From contig CAWHOA010000038.1 in NCBI GenBank assembly GCA_963830885.1, positions 78,537 to 142,536 of the forward strand: 64,000 nucleotides of DNA. The letters are read 5' to 3'. The position numbers were made by a program, and so were the translations under genes. Shown here in pieces: positions 25,824-33,021 of the stretch (its first letter is position 1; the number at the start of each line of letters is the position of its first letter). The notes below the pieces were generated by a model. The model made no database searches and was not told the origin of the DNA. It saw nothing but the letters and a program-made list of their open reading frames with translations. Source of the stretch: JAIBJN01 sp963830885. Its GTDB lineage: Bacteria; Actinomycetota; Thermoleophilia; Gaiellales; Gaiellaceae.

Positions 25824-26387
25824 ATGGCGCGCCGCGTGAAGCTCATCCTGCAGGCGGCGGCCGTCCTCGTGGTCGCCCTCCTCGTCGCGCTCCTTGGCTG
25901 GAAGGTGACCGAGCAGGCGGAGGGCCGCGGCCTGGACGACGCCCTCGAGCGGGGCGAGCGCCCGCACCCGCCGGCGCTCGTCTTCGAGACCCTGGACGGG
26001 GAGGGCGAGATCCGCCTGGCCGACTTTCGCGGCAAAGCCGTCGTCCTCAACTTCTGGGCATCCTGGTGCGATCCCTGCAAGGACGAGGCCCCGCTGCTCG
26101 AAGATGCCTGGCAGCGCTATCGCGACGACGGGCTCGTCGTCCTCGGGATCGACGCGCAGGACTTCAGAAGCGACGCGCAGGGCTTCGTCGAGCGCTACGG
26201 GCTGACGTACCCGATGGTGTTCGACGGCCACGGTGCCAGCCTCGGTCGCTTCGGCAACACCGGCTTCCCCGAGACGTGGTTCGTCGGCCGCGACGGCCGC
26301 CTCGTCGGCGACCACATCGTCGGGCCCTTCACCCGGGAGCAGCTCGAGGAGAACGTGAGGGCCGCGCTCAACACGCCGTCGCGATGA
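25824..26387 (+). CDS. TlpA/ResA-type membrane-anchored thioredoxin
   Basis: The 187-residue protein has one N-terminal membrane anchor (about 8-25, ILQAAAVLVVALLVALLGW) and an extracytoplasmic thioredoxin fold with redox motif WASWCDPCKDEAP (CxxC at about 78-81). The cis-Pro region is in GFPETWFV. It is the first gene of a TlpA-CcmH-CcdA cluster, so it likely reduces apocytochrome c or other secreted thiols, fed with electrons by CcdA. Its stop overlaps the next gene's ATG (ATGA). Confidence 0.93.
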   Translation: MARRVKLILQAAAVLVVALLVALLGWKVTEQAEGRGLDDALERGERPHPPALVFETLDGEGEIRLADFRGKAVVLNFWASWCDPCKDEAPLLEDAWQRYRDDGLVVLGIDAQDFRSDAQGFVERYGLTYPMVFDGHGASLGRFGNTGFPETWFVGRDGRLVGDHIVGPFTREQLEENVRAALNTPSR

Positions 26388-26845
26388 GGCGGGCGCTCGT
26401 TCTGGTGGCAGCCGCCGCGGCCCTTCTGGCCGCCGGGTGCGGAGGGGAGAGCGACGAGCAGCCGACGCTGGCCCAGCTCGAGAAGAAGTTCATCTGCCCG
26501 ACCTGCCAGACGACGCTCGAGCTCTCGAACGCGCCGATCGCCGAGCGCATGCGCGAGTTCATCCGAGTGCGGCTGGCGGCGGGCGACTCCGAGGAGCAGA
26601 TCGAGGAGGCCTTGGTGGCGCAGTTCGGCGAGGCCGTGCTCGCGTCCCCGCCGAAGGAGGGCTTCAACCTGCTCGCCTGGGTACTGCCGCTGGCGGGCGG
26701 CGCGATCGCGGTCGCTGCGGTGGCCGTCGCGCTGCGCCGCTGGAGCCGGACGCGGGCGCCGGCCGCGCCCGCGGCGGCTGGAGCGCCACTCGACCCCGAG
26801 CTCGAGCGCCGGCTCGACGACGAGCTTCGCCGCTTCGACGGGTAG
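26384..26845 (+). CDS. CcmH/CycL-type cytochrome c maturation lipoprotein
   Basis: The 153-residue protein starts with a lipoprotein signal (about 1-19, lipobox LLAAGC). The CcmH-like domain follows (about 30-90), with the redox pair in KKFICPTCQTTLELSNAP, where the family usually has LRCxxC. A transmembrane helix (about 97-117) and a charged tail end the protein. CcmH normally presents apocytochrome c to the haem lyase. No CcmF/CcsA haem lyase is in this window, so the pathway is incomplete here. ATG overlaps the TlpA-like stop, indicating an operon. Confidence 0.88.
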   Translation: MRRALVLVAAAAALLAAGCGGESDEQPTLAQLEKKFICPTCQTTLELSNAPIAERMREFIRVRLAAGDSEEQIEEALVAQFGEAVLASPPKEGFNLLAWVLPLAGGAIAVAAVAVALRRWSRTRAPAAPAAAGAPLDPELERRLDDELRRFDG

Positions 26846-26880
26846 ATGCTCGACCGGCGGTCAGCGCACACACGGATGGC

Positions 26881-26974
26881 GGCTGCGACACGGCGCCGGA
26901 TCGTCGCGCTCCCCCTTGCACGTACGTGCCGGTACGCGCCGCGGGCGATCGCGGCGCCCGGCTTGGTCGCAGCC
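26881..26974 (+). promoter_or_regulatory. 94-nt nested stem-loop in the ccmH-ccdA gap
   Basis: The 167-base gap (26846-27012) contains nested pairing: GGCTGCGAC (26881-26889) with GTCGCAGCC (26966-26974), GGCGCC (26892-26897) with GGCGCC (26953-26958), and GATCG (26899-26903) with CGATC (26946-26950). An apical perfect palindrome, GCACGTACGTGC, lies at 26918-26929. It looks like a structured leader for ccdA or an operator. A 56-codon frame starting at 26846 crosses it but has no protein-like character. Confidence 0.45.
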
Positions 26975-27012
26975 ACCCCCGACCAGCACGCCGACCACCG
27001 GCCGAGCATCTG

Positions 27013-27717
27013 ATGGAGGCGAAGATCCCTCTGGCGTTCGCTGCCGGGCTCATTTCCTTCGCCACGCCCTGCGTGCTCCCGCTCGTCCCGGGCTATCTCG
27101 CCGTCGTGTCCGGGCAGCCGGTCGGCCAGGGAGGGCGCCGCGTCCTCCTTGCCAGCCTGCCGTTCGTCGCCGGCTTCACCGCGGTCTTCGTGGCGCTCGG
27201 CGCCGCGGTCGCGGCCGCGGGGAGCCTCTTCGGCGAGAACCGGGAGCTGCTCCTCGCCGTCGCCGGGCTCATCGTCGTCGTCCTCGGCTTCGCGATGATG
27301 GGCCTGCTGCCGCTCCCGTTCCTCGACCGCCTCGTCGCCCCCGGACTGGTGGAAGGCGCGCGCAGCACCGGCTCGGCGGCGCTCCTGGGCGGGGCCTTCG
27401 GCCTCTGCGCCGCGCCCTGCATCGGCCCCGTCCTCGCCGGCATCCTCGCCCTCGCCGGCGAGGGCCAGACGGTCGTGCAGGGAACGCTGCTCCTGCTGGT
27501 CTACTCCGTCGGGCTCGCGCTCCCGTTCCTGCTCGTCGGCATCGGGTTCGACCGAGCCCTGGGCGCGTTCCGCTGGCTGCGCGACCACTACCCGACGTTC
27601 CGGGTGGTCGCGGGCGCGATGCTGGTCGCGCTCGGGCTCCTGCTCTTCTTCGACCGCTTCTGGTGGCTGAACGTGGCCGTGAACCGCGTGTTCGAGGCTT
27701 TCGGGATCGGCGGCTGA
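27013..27717 (+). CDS. ccdA: cytochrome c biogenesis/thiol-disulfide transmembrane protein CcdA
   Basis: CcdA passes electrons from cytoplasmic thioredoxin across the membrane to extracytoplasmic thiol reductases such as TlpA/ResA. The 234-residue protein has six transmembrane helices and the two conserved redox cysteines in FATPCVLPLVPGYL (about 16-29) and GLCAAPCIGPVLAG (about 134-147). The frame is open upstream, but homology and the membrane topology start at the ATG at 27013. It is the third gene of the TlpA-CcmH-CcdA set, and converges with the DUF309 gene. Confidence 0.95.
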   Translation: MEAKIPLAFAAGLISFATPCVLPLVPGYLAVVSGQPVGQGGRRVLLASLPFVAGFTAVFVALGAAVAAAGSLFGENRELLLAVAGLIVVVLGFAMMGLLPLPFLDRLVAPGLVEGARSTGSAALLGGAFGLCAAPCIGPVLAGILALAGEGQTVVQGTLLLLVYSVGLALPFLLVGIGFDRALGAFRWLRDHYPTFRVVAGAMLVALGLLLFFDRFWWLNVAVNRVFEAFGIGG

Positions 27718-27722
27718 CGGAC

Positions 27723-28025
27723 TTAGCGGGCAGCCTCCCGCAGCACCGGCGCCGGCAGGTCGGGGAAGCGGCCGCGCGCCGCCTCGACGGAGGCAAGCAC
27801 GGCCGCTACGTCGAGCCCGCGGTGGGCCGGTGCGTACGGGCCCAGCCGTCTGAGGGCCTTCTCCAGCTGGCGTTCGCAGCCGACCTCGTTCCCGCGCCCG
27901 GCCTGGTACCACGCCACCGCCACGTGGACGAGCCCCTGGTAGAAGTCGCGCTCGGGCTCCGGCGCCGCGCGCCACGCGTCCTCCAGCACCTCGTGGGCGG
28001 CGAAGTACTCGCCGGCGCGGATCAG
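27723..28025 (-). CDS. DUF309-like protein, start codon unclear
   Basis: The product resembles DUF309 family proteins, small helical proteins of unknown function. Recognisable stretches are RDFYQGLVHVAVAWYQAGRG and the upstream AGEYFAAHEVLEDAW. The family-like part begins before the first canonical start, GTG at 27989. Between the in-frame stop (28068-28070) and 27989 there is no ATG, GTG or TTG. CTG at 28025 is the best candidate and is used here, giving about 100 residues. It lies just behind the Rieske gene on the same strand, so the two are probably co-transcribed. Confidence 0.65.
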   Translation of the reverse strand: MIRAGEYFAAHEVLEDAWRAAPEPERDFYQGLVHVAVAWYQAGRGNEVGCERQLEKALRRLGPYAPAHRGLDVAAVLASVEAARGRFPDLPAPVLREAAR

Positions 28026-28053
28026 CTCGAGCCCGCGCGCGAGCTCGTCCGCC

Positions 28054-28365
28054 TCAGAGGACGACCTTCACCTCGCCGTCCTCGACGACGACCTCGAAGT
28101 TCTCGAGCCGGATGGCGCGGTCGAACTCGTTCTCGCCCGTCCGCACGTCGTACTGCCAGCCGTGCCACGGGCAGGAGACCACGCAGCCCTCGAGCTTCCC
28201 GCGCCCGACCGGCCCGCCCATGTGCAGGCACTTGGCTTGGGTGGCGTAGAAGCCGTCGTCGCAGTGGAAGAGCGCCACCTCCTGCTCCCCCGCCTGGACG
28301 ATCCGCCCGCTGCCTTGCGGCACGTCCTCGACCCTGGCGACGGTGTGGACCTGGCCCACGGGCAT
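28054..28365 (-). CDS. Rieske-type [2Fe-2S] ferredoxin
   Basis: The 103-residue protein is a small soluble Rieske ferredoxin of the NirD/BphA3 type. The two cluster-binding motifs are CLHMGG (C-x-H) and CPWHGWQYD (C-x-x-H), 17-18 residues apart as usual. It probably carries electrons to an oxygenase or acts as a redox partner; no oxygenase is adjacent. ATG at 28365 starts right at the homologous MPVGQVHTVARVEDV. An in-frame ATG at 28401 would add 12 residues without homology. Confidence 0.9.
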   Translation of the reverse strand: MPVGQVHTVARVEDVPQGSGRIVQAGEQEVALFHCDDGFYATQAKCLHMGGPVGRGKLEGCVVSCPWHGWQYDVRTGENEFDRAIRLENFEVVVEDGEVKVVL

Positions 28366-28411
28366 CGCGGCAACGCTACCAAACCCCTTTCCCGAGCCCA
28401 TTTGCGGCTGG

Positions 28412-28417
28412 TACGCT
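28412..28417 (+). promoter_or_regulatory. -10-like box TACGCT before the 28425 gene
   Basis: TACGCT ends seven bases before the GTG at 28425. The intergenic space is shared with the divergent Rieske gene. Confidence 0.4.
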
Positions 28418-28424
28418 CCTGCCC

Positions 28425-28733
28425 GTGGCGACGATCCTGCTCGTCGGGGTCGATCTCTTCTTCCGAGGGAAGCTCGACGTGCTCCTCGGCGAGAGCCATC
28501 GGCTGACGACGACCGACAGCGTGGATCCGCCCGACATCGTCATCTGCGATCTCGCCCGCATCGAGGCGCACGAGGTGGCCGACACCTACCCGGACGTGCC
28601 CATCCTCGGGTTCACGAATCACACGGATACGGCGGGCCTGCGAGCGGGCCAGGCGGCAGGGCTGGACAAGGTCGTCGCGCGCTCCGCGCTCTCCGAGCGG
28701 GCGGCGCAGCTGGTCGATGAGCTCGTTACGTAG
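28425..28733 (+). CDS. short stand-alone receiver-like protein
   Basis: The 102-residue protein looks like a trimmed response-regulator receiver. It has an N-terminal beta strand ATILLVGVDLFFRGK, an Asp in DIVICDLARIE at the position of the phospho-acceptor strand, and a late lysine in GLDKVVARS. The usual acidic pair after the first strand is reduced to a single Asp, so phosphorylation is doubtful. There is no output domain. GTG follows a TACGCT box by seven bases. It precedes a ferredoxin gene with its own TAGACT box. Confidence 0.65.
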   Translation: MATILLVGVDLFFRGKLDVLLGESHRLTTTDSVDPPDIVICDLARIEAHEVADTYPDVPILGFTNHTDTAGLRAGQAAGLDKVVARSALSERAAQLVDELVT

Positions 28734-28736
28734 ACT
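28731..28736 (+). promoter_or_regulatory. -10 box TAGACT before fdxA
   Basis: TAGACT ends exactly six bases before the GTG of the ferredoxin gene, so the transcript would begin at or next to the start codon. Confidence 0.55.
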
Positions 28737-28742
28737 GGCCGC

Positions 28743-29054
28743 GTGACGTACATCATCGCGGAGCCGTGCATCGACATCCTGGACAAGTCCTGTGTGGACG
28801 TGTGCCCGGTGGACTGCATTCACGAGGCCGACCGGATGCTCGTGATCGACCCCGAGGAGTGCATCGACTGCGGCGCCTGCGAGCCTGAATGCCCGGTCGA
28901 GGCCATCTTCCCGGAGGACGCGCTCCCCGAGAAGTGGGAGCCCTTCGTCAAGATCAACTACGCCTACGGCGACGGCCTGGACGTCGTCAACCAGCTCGCG
29001 CAGGCGTACGCCGAAGAGCACGACGTCCAGAACCCCCCGCTCGACGAGCGCTAG
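28743..29054 (+). CDS. fdxA: 7Fe-8S (FdxA-type) ferredoxin
   Basis: The 103-residue ferredoxin is of the actinobacterial 7Fe type. MTYIIAEPCIDILDKSCVDV contains the first cysteines for the [3Fe-4S] cluster, followed by CPVDCIHEADR and the [4Fe-4S] motif CIDCGACEPECPVEAI. The C-terminal extension of about 40 residues (WEPFVKINYAYGDGLD) is typical. It supplies electrons to cytochrome P450s or other oxidoreductases in relatives. GTG lies six bases after TAGACT. Overlapping nothing, it is followed after 17 bases by a methyltransferase gene. Confidence 0.96.
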   Translation: MTYIIAEPCIDILDKSCVDVCPVDCIHEADRMLVIDPEECIDCGACEPECPVEAIFPEDALPEKWEPFVKINYAYGDGLDVVNQLAQAYAEEHDVQNPPLDER

Positions 29055-29071
29055 AGAGCGAGGGAGGAGCC

Positions 29072-30163
29072 GTGGCGGGCGAGGTCGACGAAGCGCAGCG
29101 CGATGCCCTCGCCGAGCGCCTCTTCGGCGCCGCGCTCGGCGCTTACGAGCTCATGACCGTCCACCTGGGAGACCGCCTGGGCTACTACCGGGCGCTCGGC
29201 GAGAGCGACGGCCTGACCTCCGCAGGGCTCGCGGACGCGACCGGCACGGCCGAGCGCTACGCGCGCGAATGGCTGGAGCAGCAGGCGGTTGCCGGGATCG
29301 TCGAGGTCGACGACGCGGCAGCGGCGGCCGAGGAGCGGCGCTACTCGCTCCCCGCCGGACACGCCGAGGTGCTGGTCGAGAAGGACTCGCTGGCCCACAT
29401 GACGCCGATGGCCCGCTTCGGCGCGTCCATGGCGCAGACGCTCCCCGCGGTCGAGGAGGCCTTCCGGACCGGCGGAGGCGTCTCCTGGGATGCGTTCGGC
29501 CAGCTCGGTCGCGAGGCCCAGGGCGATGCGAACCGACCGCTGTTCGCCAACCTGCTCGGCCAGGAGTGGCTGCCCGCGATCGGGGACGTCCATGACCGCC
29601 TGCGCGCCGACCCGCCCGCGCGCGTGGCCGACATCGCCTGCGGCGCCGGCTGGTCGAGCATCGCCATCGCGCGCGCCTACCCCAACGTCGCCGTCGACGG
29701 CTACGACCTCGACGAGGCCTCGGTCGCGCTCGCGCGCGAGAACGTCGCTGCGACGGAGGTGGCCGACCGCGTGTCCATCCATCTCCGCGACGCGGGCGAC
29801 CCCGAGCTCGCCGGGTCGTACCAGCTCGTCACGGTGTTCGAGGCGGTCCACGACATGTCGCAGCCGGTCGACGTCCTACGCTCGCTGCGCGGTCTCGCCG
29901 CCGACGACGGCGCGGTCGTCGTCATGGACGAGCGCGTCGCCGACACGTTCACGGCCCCGGGGGACGAGGTCGAGCGCCTGATGTACACCTACAGCGTTCT
30001 CTGCTGTCTCCCCGTTGGCCTGGCTGACACGCCCTCGGCCGCAACCGGCACCGTGATGCGGGCCGACACCCTGCGCGGGTACGCCGCCGAGGCCGGCTTC
30101 GCGGAGGTCGAGGTGCTCCCGATCGAGCACGACGTCTTTCGCTTCTACCGCCTCCACCCCTAG
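29072..30163 (+). CDS. class I SAM-dependent methyltransferase with N-terminal winged helix
   Basis: The 363-residue protein has an N-terminal winged-helix/dimerisation module (about 20-95, SAGLADATGTAERYAREWL) and a class I Rossmann methyltransferase domain (about 165-360). The SAM motif is VADIACGAGWSSIAIA, followed by VDGYDLDEASVALARENV. The architecture matches Rv2258c-like actinobacterial proteins; the substrate is unknown. GTG at 29072 has a good GGAGG a few bases upstream. The stop TAG shares a CTAG with the stop of the convergent MFS gene. Confidence 0.88.
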   Translation: MAGEVDEAQRDALAERLFGAALGAYELMTVHLGDRLGYYRALGESDGLTSAGLADATGTAERYAREWLEQQAVAGIVEVDDAAAAAEERRYSLPAGHAEVLVEKDSLAHMTPMARFGASMAQTLPAVEEAFRTGGGVSWDAFGQLGREAQGDANRPLFANLLGQEWLPAIGDVHDRLRADPPARVADIACGAGWSSIAIARAYPNVAVDGYDLDEASVALARENVAATEVADRVSIHLRDAGDPELAGSYQLVTVFEAVHDMSQPVDVLRSLRGLAADDGAVVVMDERVADTFTAPGDEVERLMYTYSVLCCLPVGLADTPSAATGTVMRADTLRGYAAEAGFAEVEVLPIEHDVFRFYRLHP

Positions 30164-31407
30164 GCCGGCGTTAGGCGGAGCTCCCGCGGGATCGTGCGCT
30201 CGAGGGCGATCGCTCCCGCGCCGGCAATGAGGCAGACGGCGGCGGCCAGCGGCCAGAGGGCCAGCGGCTCGGCCTGGAGGACGAACCCGCCGACAGCGGG
30301 GCCGACGATGAAGCCGATGTCCCACGAGATGGTCGACACCGCCATGTAGCGGCCGCGGAGGCGCGGCGGAGCGAGGTCGGCCACGAGCGCGCCCTGCACC
30401 GGGCCCTGGAAGCACTCCCCCAGCCCGAACACGATCGCCGCCAGCCCGAAGGCCGCGGCAGCCGCCACGGTCTCCAGCCGGAGGCCGCCGACGAACACGA
30501 TGATCCACGCGGCGGCCCACAGGGCGCACATGACCGCGAGCGACGCCATCCGCCGCCGTCCCTCGAGCGCCTTCGAGAGCGGGAACTGCGCCAGAACGAT
30601 CACGAGCGTGTTGGCGAAGAAGATGAGCCCGATGCCGGTCTCCGTCACGCCCGCCTCGTTCTTGGCGAAGACCGGCAGCAGCTCGAGCTGCGCGTAGCCG
30701 GCCGCGACGAAGAGCACGTTGAGGACGACCAGGCCGACGAGGGCCCGGTCGCGCAGGACGTCCGCGTAGCGGCCGGCCCTCGTGCCGTCACCGTCCTCCT
30801 TCGGCAGCACGGGCTCGGGGACGAACGCGAGCGCGGCCACGAAGACGAGGAAGGTGGCGGCGTCGAGGAGAAAGAGGACGGTGAAGCTCGTCGGGTTCGC
30901 CGTCGTCGCGATCAGGCCGCCGACGACGCCGCCGAGGCCGATGCCGAGATTGCGGCTGACGCGCTGAAGGGCGAAGGCCCCGTGCCGCCTCGCGTGCGGC
31001 GTCAGGCCCGCCAGGAGGGCCGACTGGCTCGGCCAGAACCCGGCGTTCCCCAGCCCGGCGATCGTCGCGGCGAGGAAGGCGTGCCACGGCTCGTGGATGA
31101 GCGGGAAGCTGCCGAACCCGATCGCCAGCAACACGAGCGCGACCGCCAGCGTCGCGCGCCCGCCGATCCGGTCGATCACGACCCCGACCGCCGGGCCCGC
31201 CAGCAGGCTGACCGCGCCGATCGTCGCGAGGACGAGGCCTGCCGTGCCCAGCGAGATCCCGCGGACGTTGTGGAGGTAGATGACGAGGAACGGGTATGCG
31301 AGCCCGTTGCCGAACGCGTTCGCCAGGCCGCCGAGGCTGAGGATCCAGACCGACCGGGGTAGCCTCGGATCGAGGCTCCCGAGGTAGCGTCTGAAACGGG
31401 CTCTCAA
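30160..31407 (-). CDS. MFS transporter (drug/metabolite efflux type)
   Basis: The 415-residue protein has about twelve hydrophobic helices and MFS loops: VVIDRIGGRATLAVAL (motif A-like, between helices 2 and 3) and LALVADLAPPRLRGRYMA-like sequence in the second half (LRGRYMAVST). The N-terminal RSVWILSLGGLANAFGNGLA is typical of DHA1-type exporters. The substrate is unknown. The start is TTG at 31407, inside GGAGAAGG-TTGA, where TTG overlaps the TGA of the upstream dehydrogenase gene. The two genes are therefore translationally coupled. Confidence 0.88.
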   Translation of the reverse strand: MRARFRRYLGSLDPRLPRSVWILSLGGLANAFGNGLAYPFLVIYLHNVRGISLGTAGLVLATIGAVSLLAGPAVGVVIDRIGGRATLAVALVLLAIGFGSFPLIHEPWHAFLAATIAGLGNAGFWPSQSALLAGLTPHARRHGAFALQRVSRNLGIGLGGVVGGLIATTANPTSFTVLFLLDAATFLVFVAALAFVPEPVLPKEDGDGTRAGRYADVLRDRALVGLVVLNVLFVAAGYAQLELLPVFAKNEAGVTETGIGLIFFANTLVIVLAQFPLSKALEGRRRMASLAVMCALWAAAWIIVFVGGLRLETVAAAAAFGLAAIVFGLGECFQGPVQGALVADLAPPRLRGRYMAVSTISWDIGFIVGPAVGGFVLQAEPLALWPLAAAVCLIAGAGAIALERTIPRELRLTPA

Positions 31408-32486
31408 CCTTCTCCGAGCGTCGCCCAGACCTCCAGCTTGGAACGGATGCGGGAGATGACCTCGTCCGTGAACTCCGTCGTGGTGGCGTGGCCGGCGAGG
31501 TCGGCCGTGCGGACGCCCGAGGAGACGGCCTCGAGCGCGGCCTCGCGGATCGCACGACCGGCCGTGCGCGCCTCGTCGTCGTCGATGTGCGACAGGAGGG
31601 CGGCGCCGGCGAGGATCATCGCCATCGGGTTCGCCACGTCCTTGCCCTTGAGCGCGGGCGCCGTGCCGTGCGCGGCCTCGGCCATGAGCGCGCGGGGCGT
31701 GTAGTCCTCGTTGAAGGCGACCAGCAGGGACTCCGACCCGGCGATGGAGCCGAAGAGCGGCAGGACGAGGTCGGAGAGGATGTCGCCGTCGCGGTTGAGC
31801 GCCGGGATCACGAGCGGCTCGCCCGCCGCCCCGATCAGGAGCGCGAAGGTGGCGTCGATCAGCTGCGGCTCGTACTCCACCTCGGGGTGGCGTGCGGCGG
31901 CGGCGTCCATCTCCTCCTTCAGCATGCCCTCGTAGACCGGGGAGACCGTGTACTTCGGCCCACCGAAGACCTTCGCCTTCGTGCGCTCGGCGTGCCGGAA
32001 CGAGAACTCGGAAACGGCGCGGCAGATGCGCCGCTCGATCCGCTCGGTGCGAAACGCGATCTCGTCCTCCCCCTCGCCCTCGCGCCACTCCTTCGCGCCG
32101 TAGGCGTCGCCCACGGCCATGCGCACGACCGAGATCGGGAAGTGCGCGCCGCCGATCGGCACGACTCCGGGGATGCGCCTGCCGGTGCGCACGATCACGT
32201 GGCCGCCGATCTCCTCGCGCAGGATCCGGTTGGGGCTGCCGACGTCGCCGGCACCCTCGGGGGTGACCGTGGCCGCCTTGAGGCCGAGCCCGTGCTCGCG
32301 CACGGCCCTGGCCGCCTCGTGCACGACCTCGTTGGCCGTCGACCGGCGCGACTCCAATGAGAGGTCGAAGCGCGGAAGCTCGAGCTCCACGCCGATCACG
32401 TCCGGGGCGAGCACCCGGAGGGATTCCTCCAGCAGCTCCTGGCCGGTGTCGTCTCCCCCCAGCACCACGATCGTCCGCGTCTCCAT
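31404..32486 (-). CDS. isocitrate/isopropylmalate dehydrogenase family protein
   Basis: The 360-residue protein belongs to the beta-decarboxylating dehydrogenase family (isocitrate, isopropylmalate, tartrate or homoisocitrate). It shows IVVLGGDDTGQELLEES (N-terminal strand), SPNRILREEIGGHVIVRTGR (substrate Arg region), NRDGDILSDL (metal-binding Asp residues) and AAHGTAPALKGKDVANP (NAD-site). The usual GDGIGPE motif is altered to GGDDTGQE. I cannot say which substrate it uses; the coupling to a transporter gene hints at a specialised pathway rather than the TCA cycle. Confidence 0.85.
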   Translation of the reverse strand: METRTIVVLGGDDTGQELLEESLRVLAPDVIGVELELPRFDLSLESRRSTANEVVHEAARAVREHGLGLKAATVTPEGAGDVGSPNRILREEIGGHVIVRTGRRIPGVVPIGGAHFPISVVRMAVGDAYGAKEWREGEGEDEIAFRTERIERRICRAVSEFSFRHAERTKAKVFGGPKYTVSPVYEGMLKEEMDAAAARHPEVEYEPQLIDATFALLIGAAGEPLVIPALNRDGDILSDLVLPLFGSIAGSESLLVAFNEDYTPRALMAEAAHGTAPALKGKDVANPMAMILAGAALLSHIDDDEARTAGRAIREAALEAVSSGVRTADLAGHATTTEFTDEVISRIRSKLEVWATLGEG

Positions 32487-32528
32487 CGCGGCTGAGTGTA
32501 GTGGCGGCGCGACTTCGTTACGGCCTAG

Positions 32529-32603
32529 TGCGAAAATCCCGAAGCCGCCGAGAAGATCGCGGAGCGTATTGAGGCGGCCGCAAAGCAGGTCTACCAGGAC
32601 TAG
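32529..32603 (+). pseudogene. orphan C-terminal coding fragment
   Basis: In the 258-base gap upstream of the zinc-ribbon gene, one frame from the TAG at 32526 to the TAG at 32601 encodes CENPEAAEKIAERIEAAAKQ and VYQD. This is an amphipathic helix with strong codon bias and no start codon. It is followed by a hairpin, TCGAGC-TTTTCGCAT-GCTCGA (about 32606-32626), and TTTA. This looks like the 3' end of a gene whose body was lost. The ENPE-helix recalls RecA C-terminal tails, but that is only a guess. Confidence 0.35.
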
Positions 32604-32675
32604 CGTCGAGCTTTTCGCATGCTCGATTTACCCGAGGGGTTGACCCGAGAGACATGGCCGCCCGTGCGGTTCTTT

Positions 32676-32704
32676 TTGCAGCCTCCTTTTTCTGTCAGTA
32701 GAGT
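32676..32704 (+). promoter_or_regulatory. sigma-70-like promoter TTGCAG-17-TAGAGT
   Basis: TTGCAG (32676-32681), a 17-base spacer rich in T, and TAGAGT (32699-32704) form the best -35/-10 pair in the window. It drives the small zinc-ribbon gene with a leader of about 35 bases that contains GGGAGG (about 32733-32738). Confidence 0.6.
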
Positions 32705-32744
32705 TGCGCAGCTCAACCCAACTCCGATTTCCGGGAGGAATATC

Positions 32745-32939
32745 GTGGCACGAAAGACGATTCTCGTTTGCGACAACTGCGGCGCCGAGGTCGGCGAGGG
32801 CAAGGGCGCCGCATTGCGGGTCACGTATACGGACGCCCGCCGGGGCGCGAAGGCCGCCGATCTCTGTGACGACTGCGCCGGCGGGATGCCTGGTCGCGCA
32901 GCCGCCCGCCGCGGCCGTAGGCCGAAGTCGGCCGCGTAG
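32745..32939 (+). CDS. small zinc-ribbon protein with basic tail
   Basis: The 64-residue protein has two CxxC pairs, LVCDNCGAEV (about 8-17) and LCDDCAGG (about 46-53), enough for one structural zinc. It ends in a very basic tail, RAAARRGRRPKSAA, which could bind nucleic acid. I do not recognise a named family. GTG at 32745 has a strong GGGAGG seven bases upstream and a good promoter, so it is probably well expressed. It stands alone between a gene remnant and the AddAB-like pair. Confidence 0.75.
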   Translation: MARKTILVCDNCGAEVGEGKGAALRVTYTDARRGAKAADLCDDCAGGMPGRAAARRGRRPKSAA

Positions 32940-32941
32940 CC

Positions 32942-32954
32942 GAACCGGGTTCGA
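32942..32954. repeat. palindrome GAACCGGGTTC region upstream of the AddB-like gene
   Basis: A near-perfect palindrome, CGAAC-CGG-GTTCG, starts at about 32941, directly after the zinc-ribbon stop. It resembles a LexA half-site pair but with a three-base rather than four-base spacer. It may instead be part of a terminator hairpin with GAGCCGG. Confidence 0.3.
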
Positions 32955-33009
32955 GCCGGGGGCCGGCGCGCCGCGTTGGTCTCCGGCCGGGCTTTGATGC
33001 CCGGGCATC

Positions 33010-33015
33010 TAGACT
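33010..33015 (+). promoter_or_regulatory. -10 box TAGACT before the AddB-like gene
   Basis: TAGACT ends six bases before the GTG at 33022, the same spacing as at fdxA and the CBS gene. No clear -35 box is seen. Confidence 0.5.
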
Positions 33016-33021
33016 GCGTGA

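Noticed and set aside
26846..27013. A 56-codon gene between ccmH and ccdA
   Set aside because: Its amino acid content is that of random high-GC sequence, and the segment is dominated by inverted repeats.
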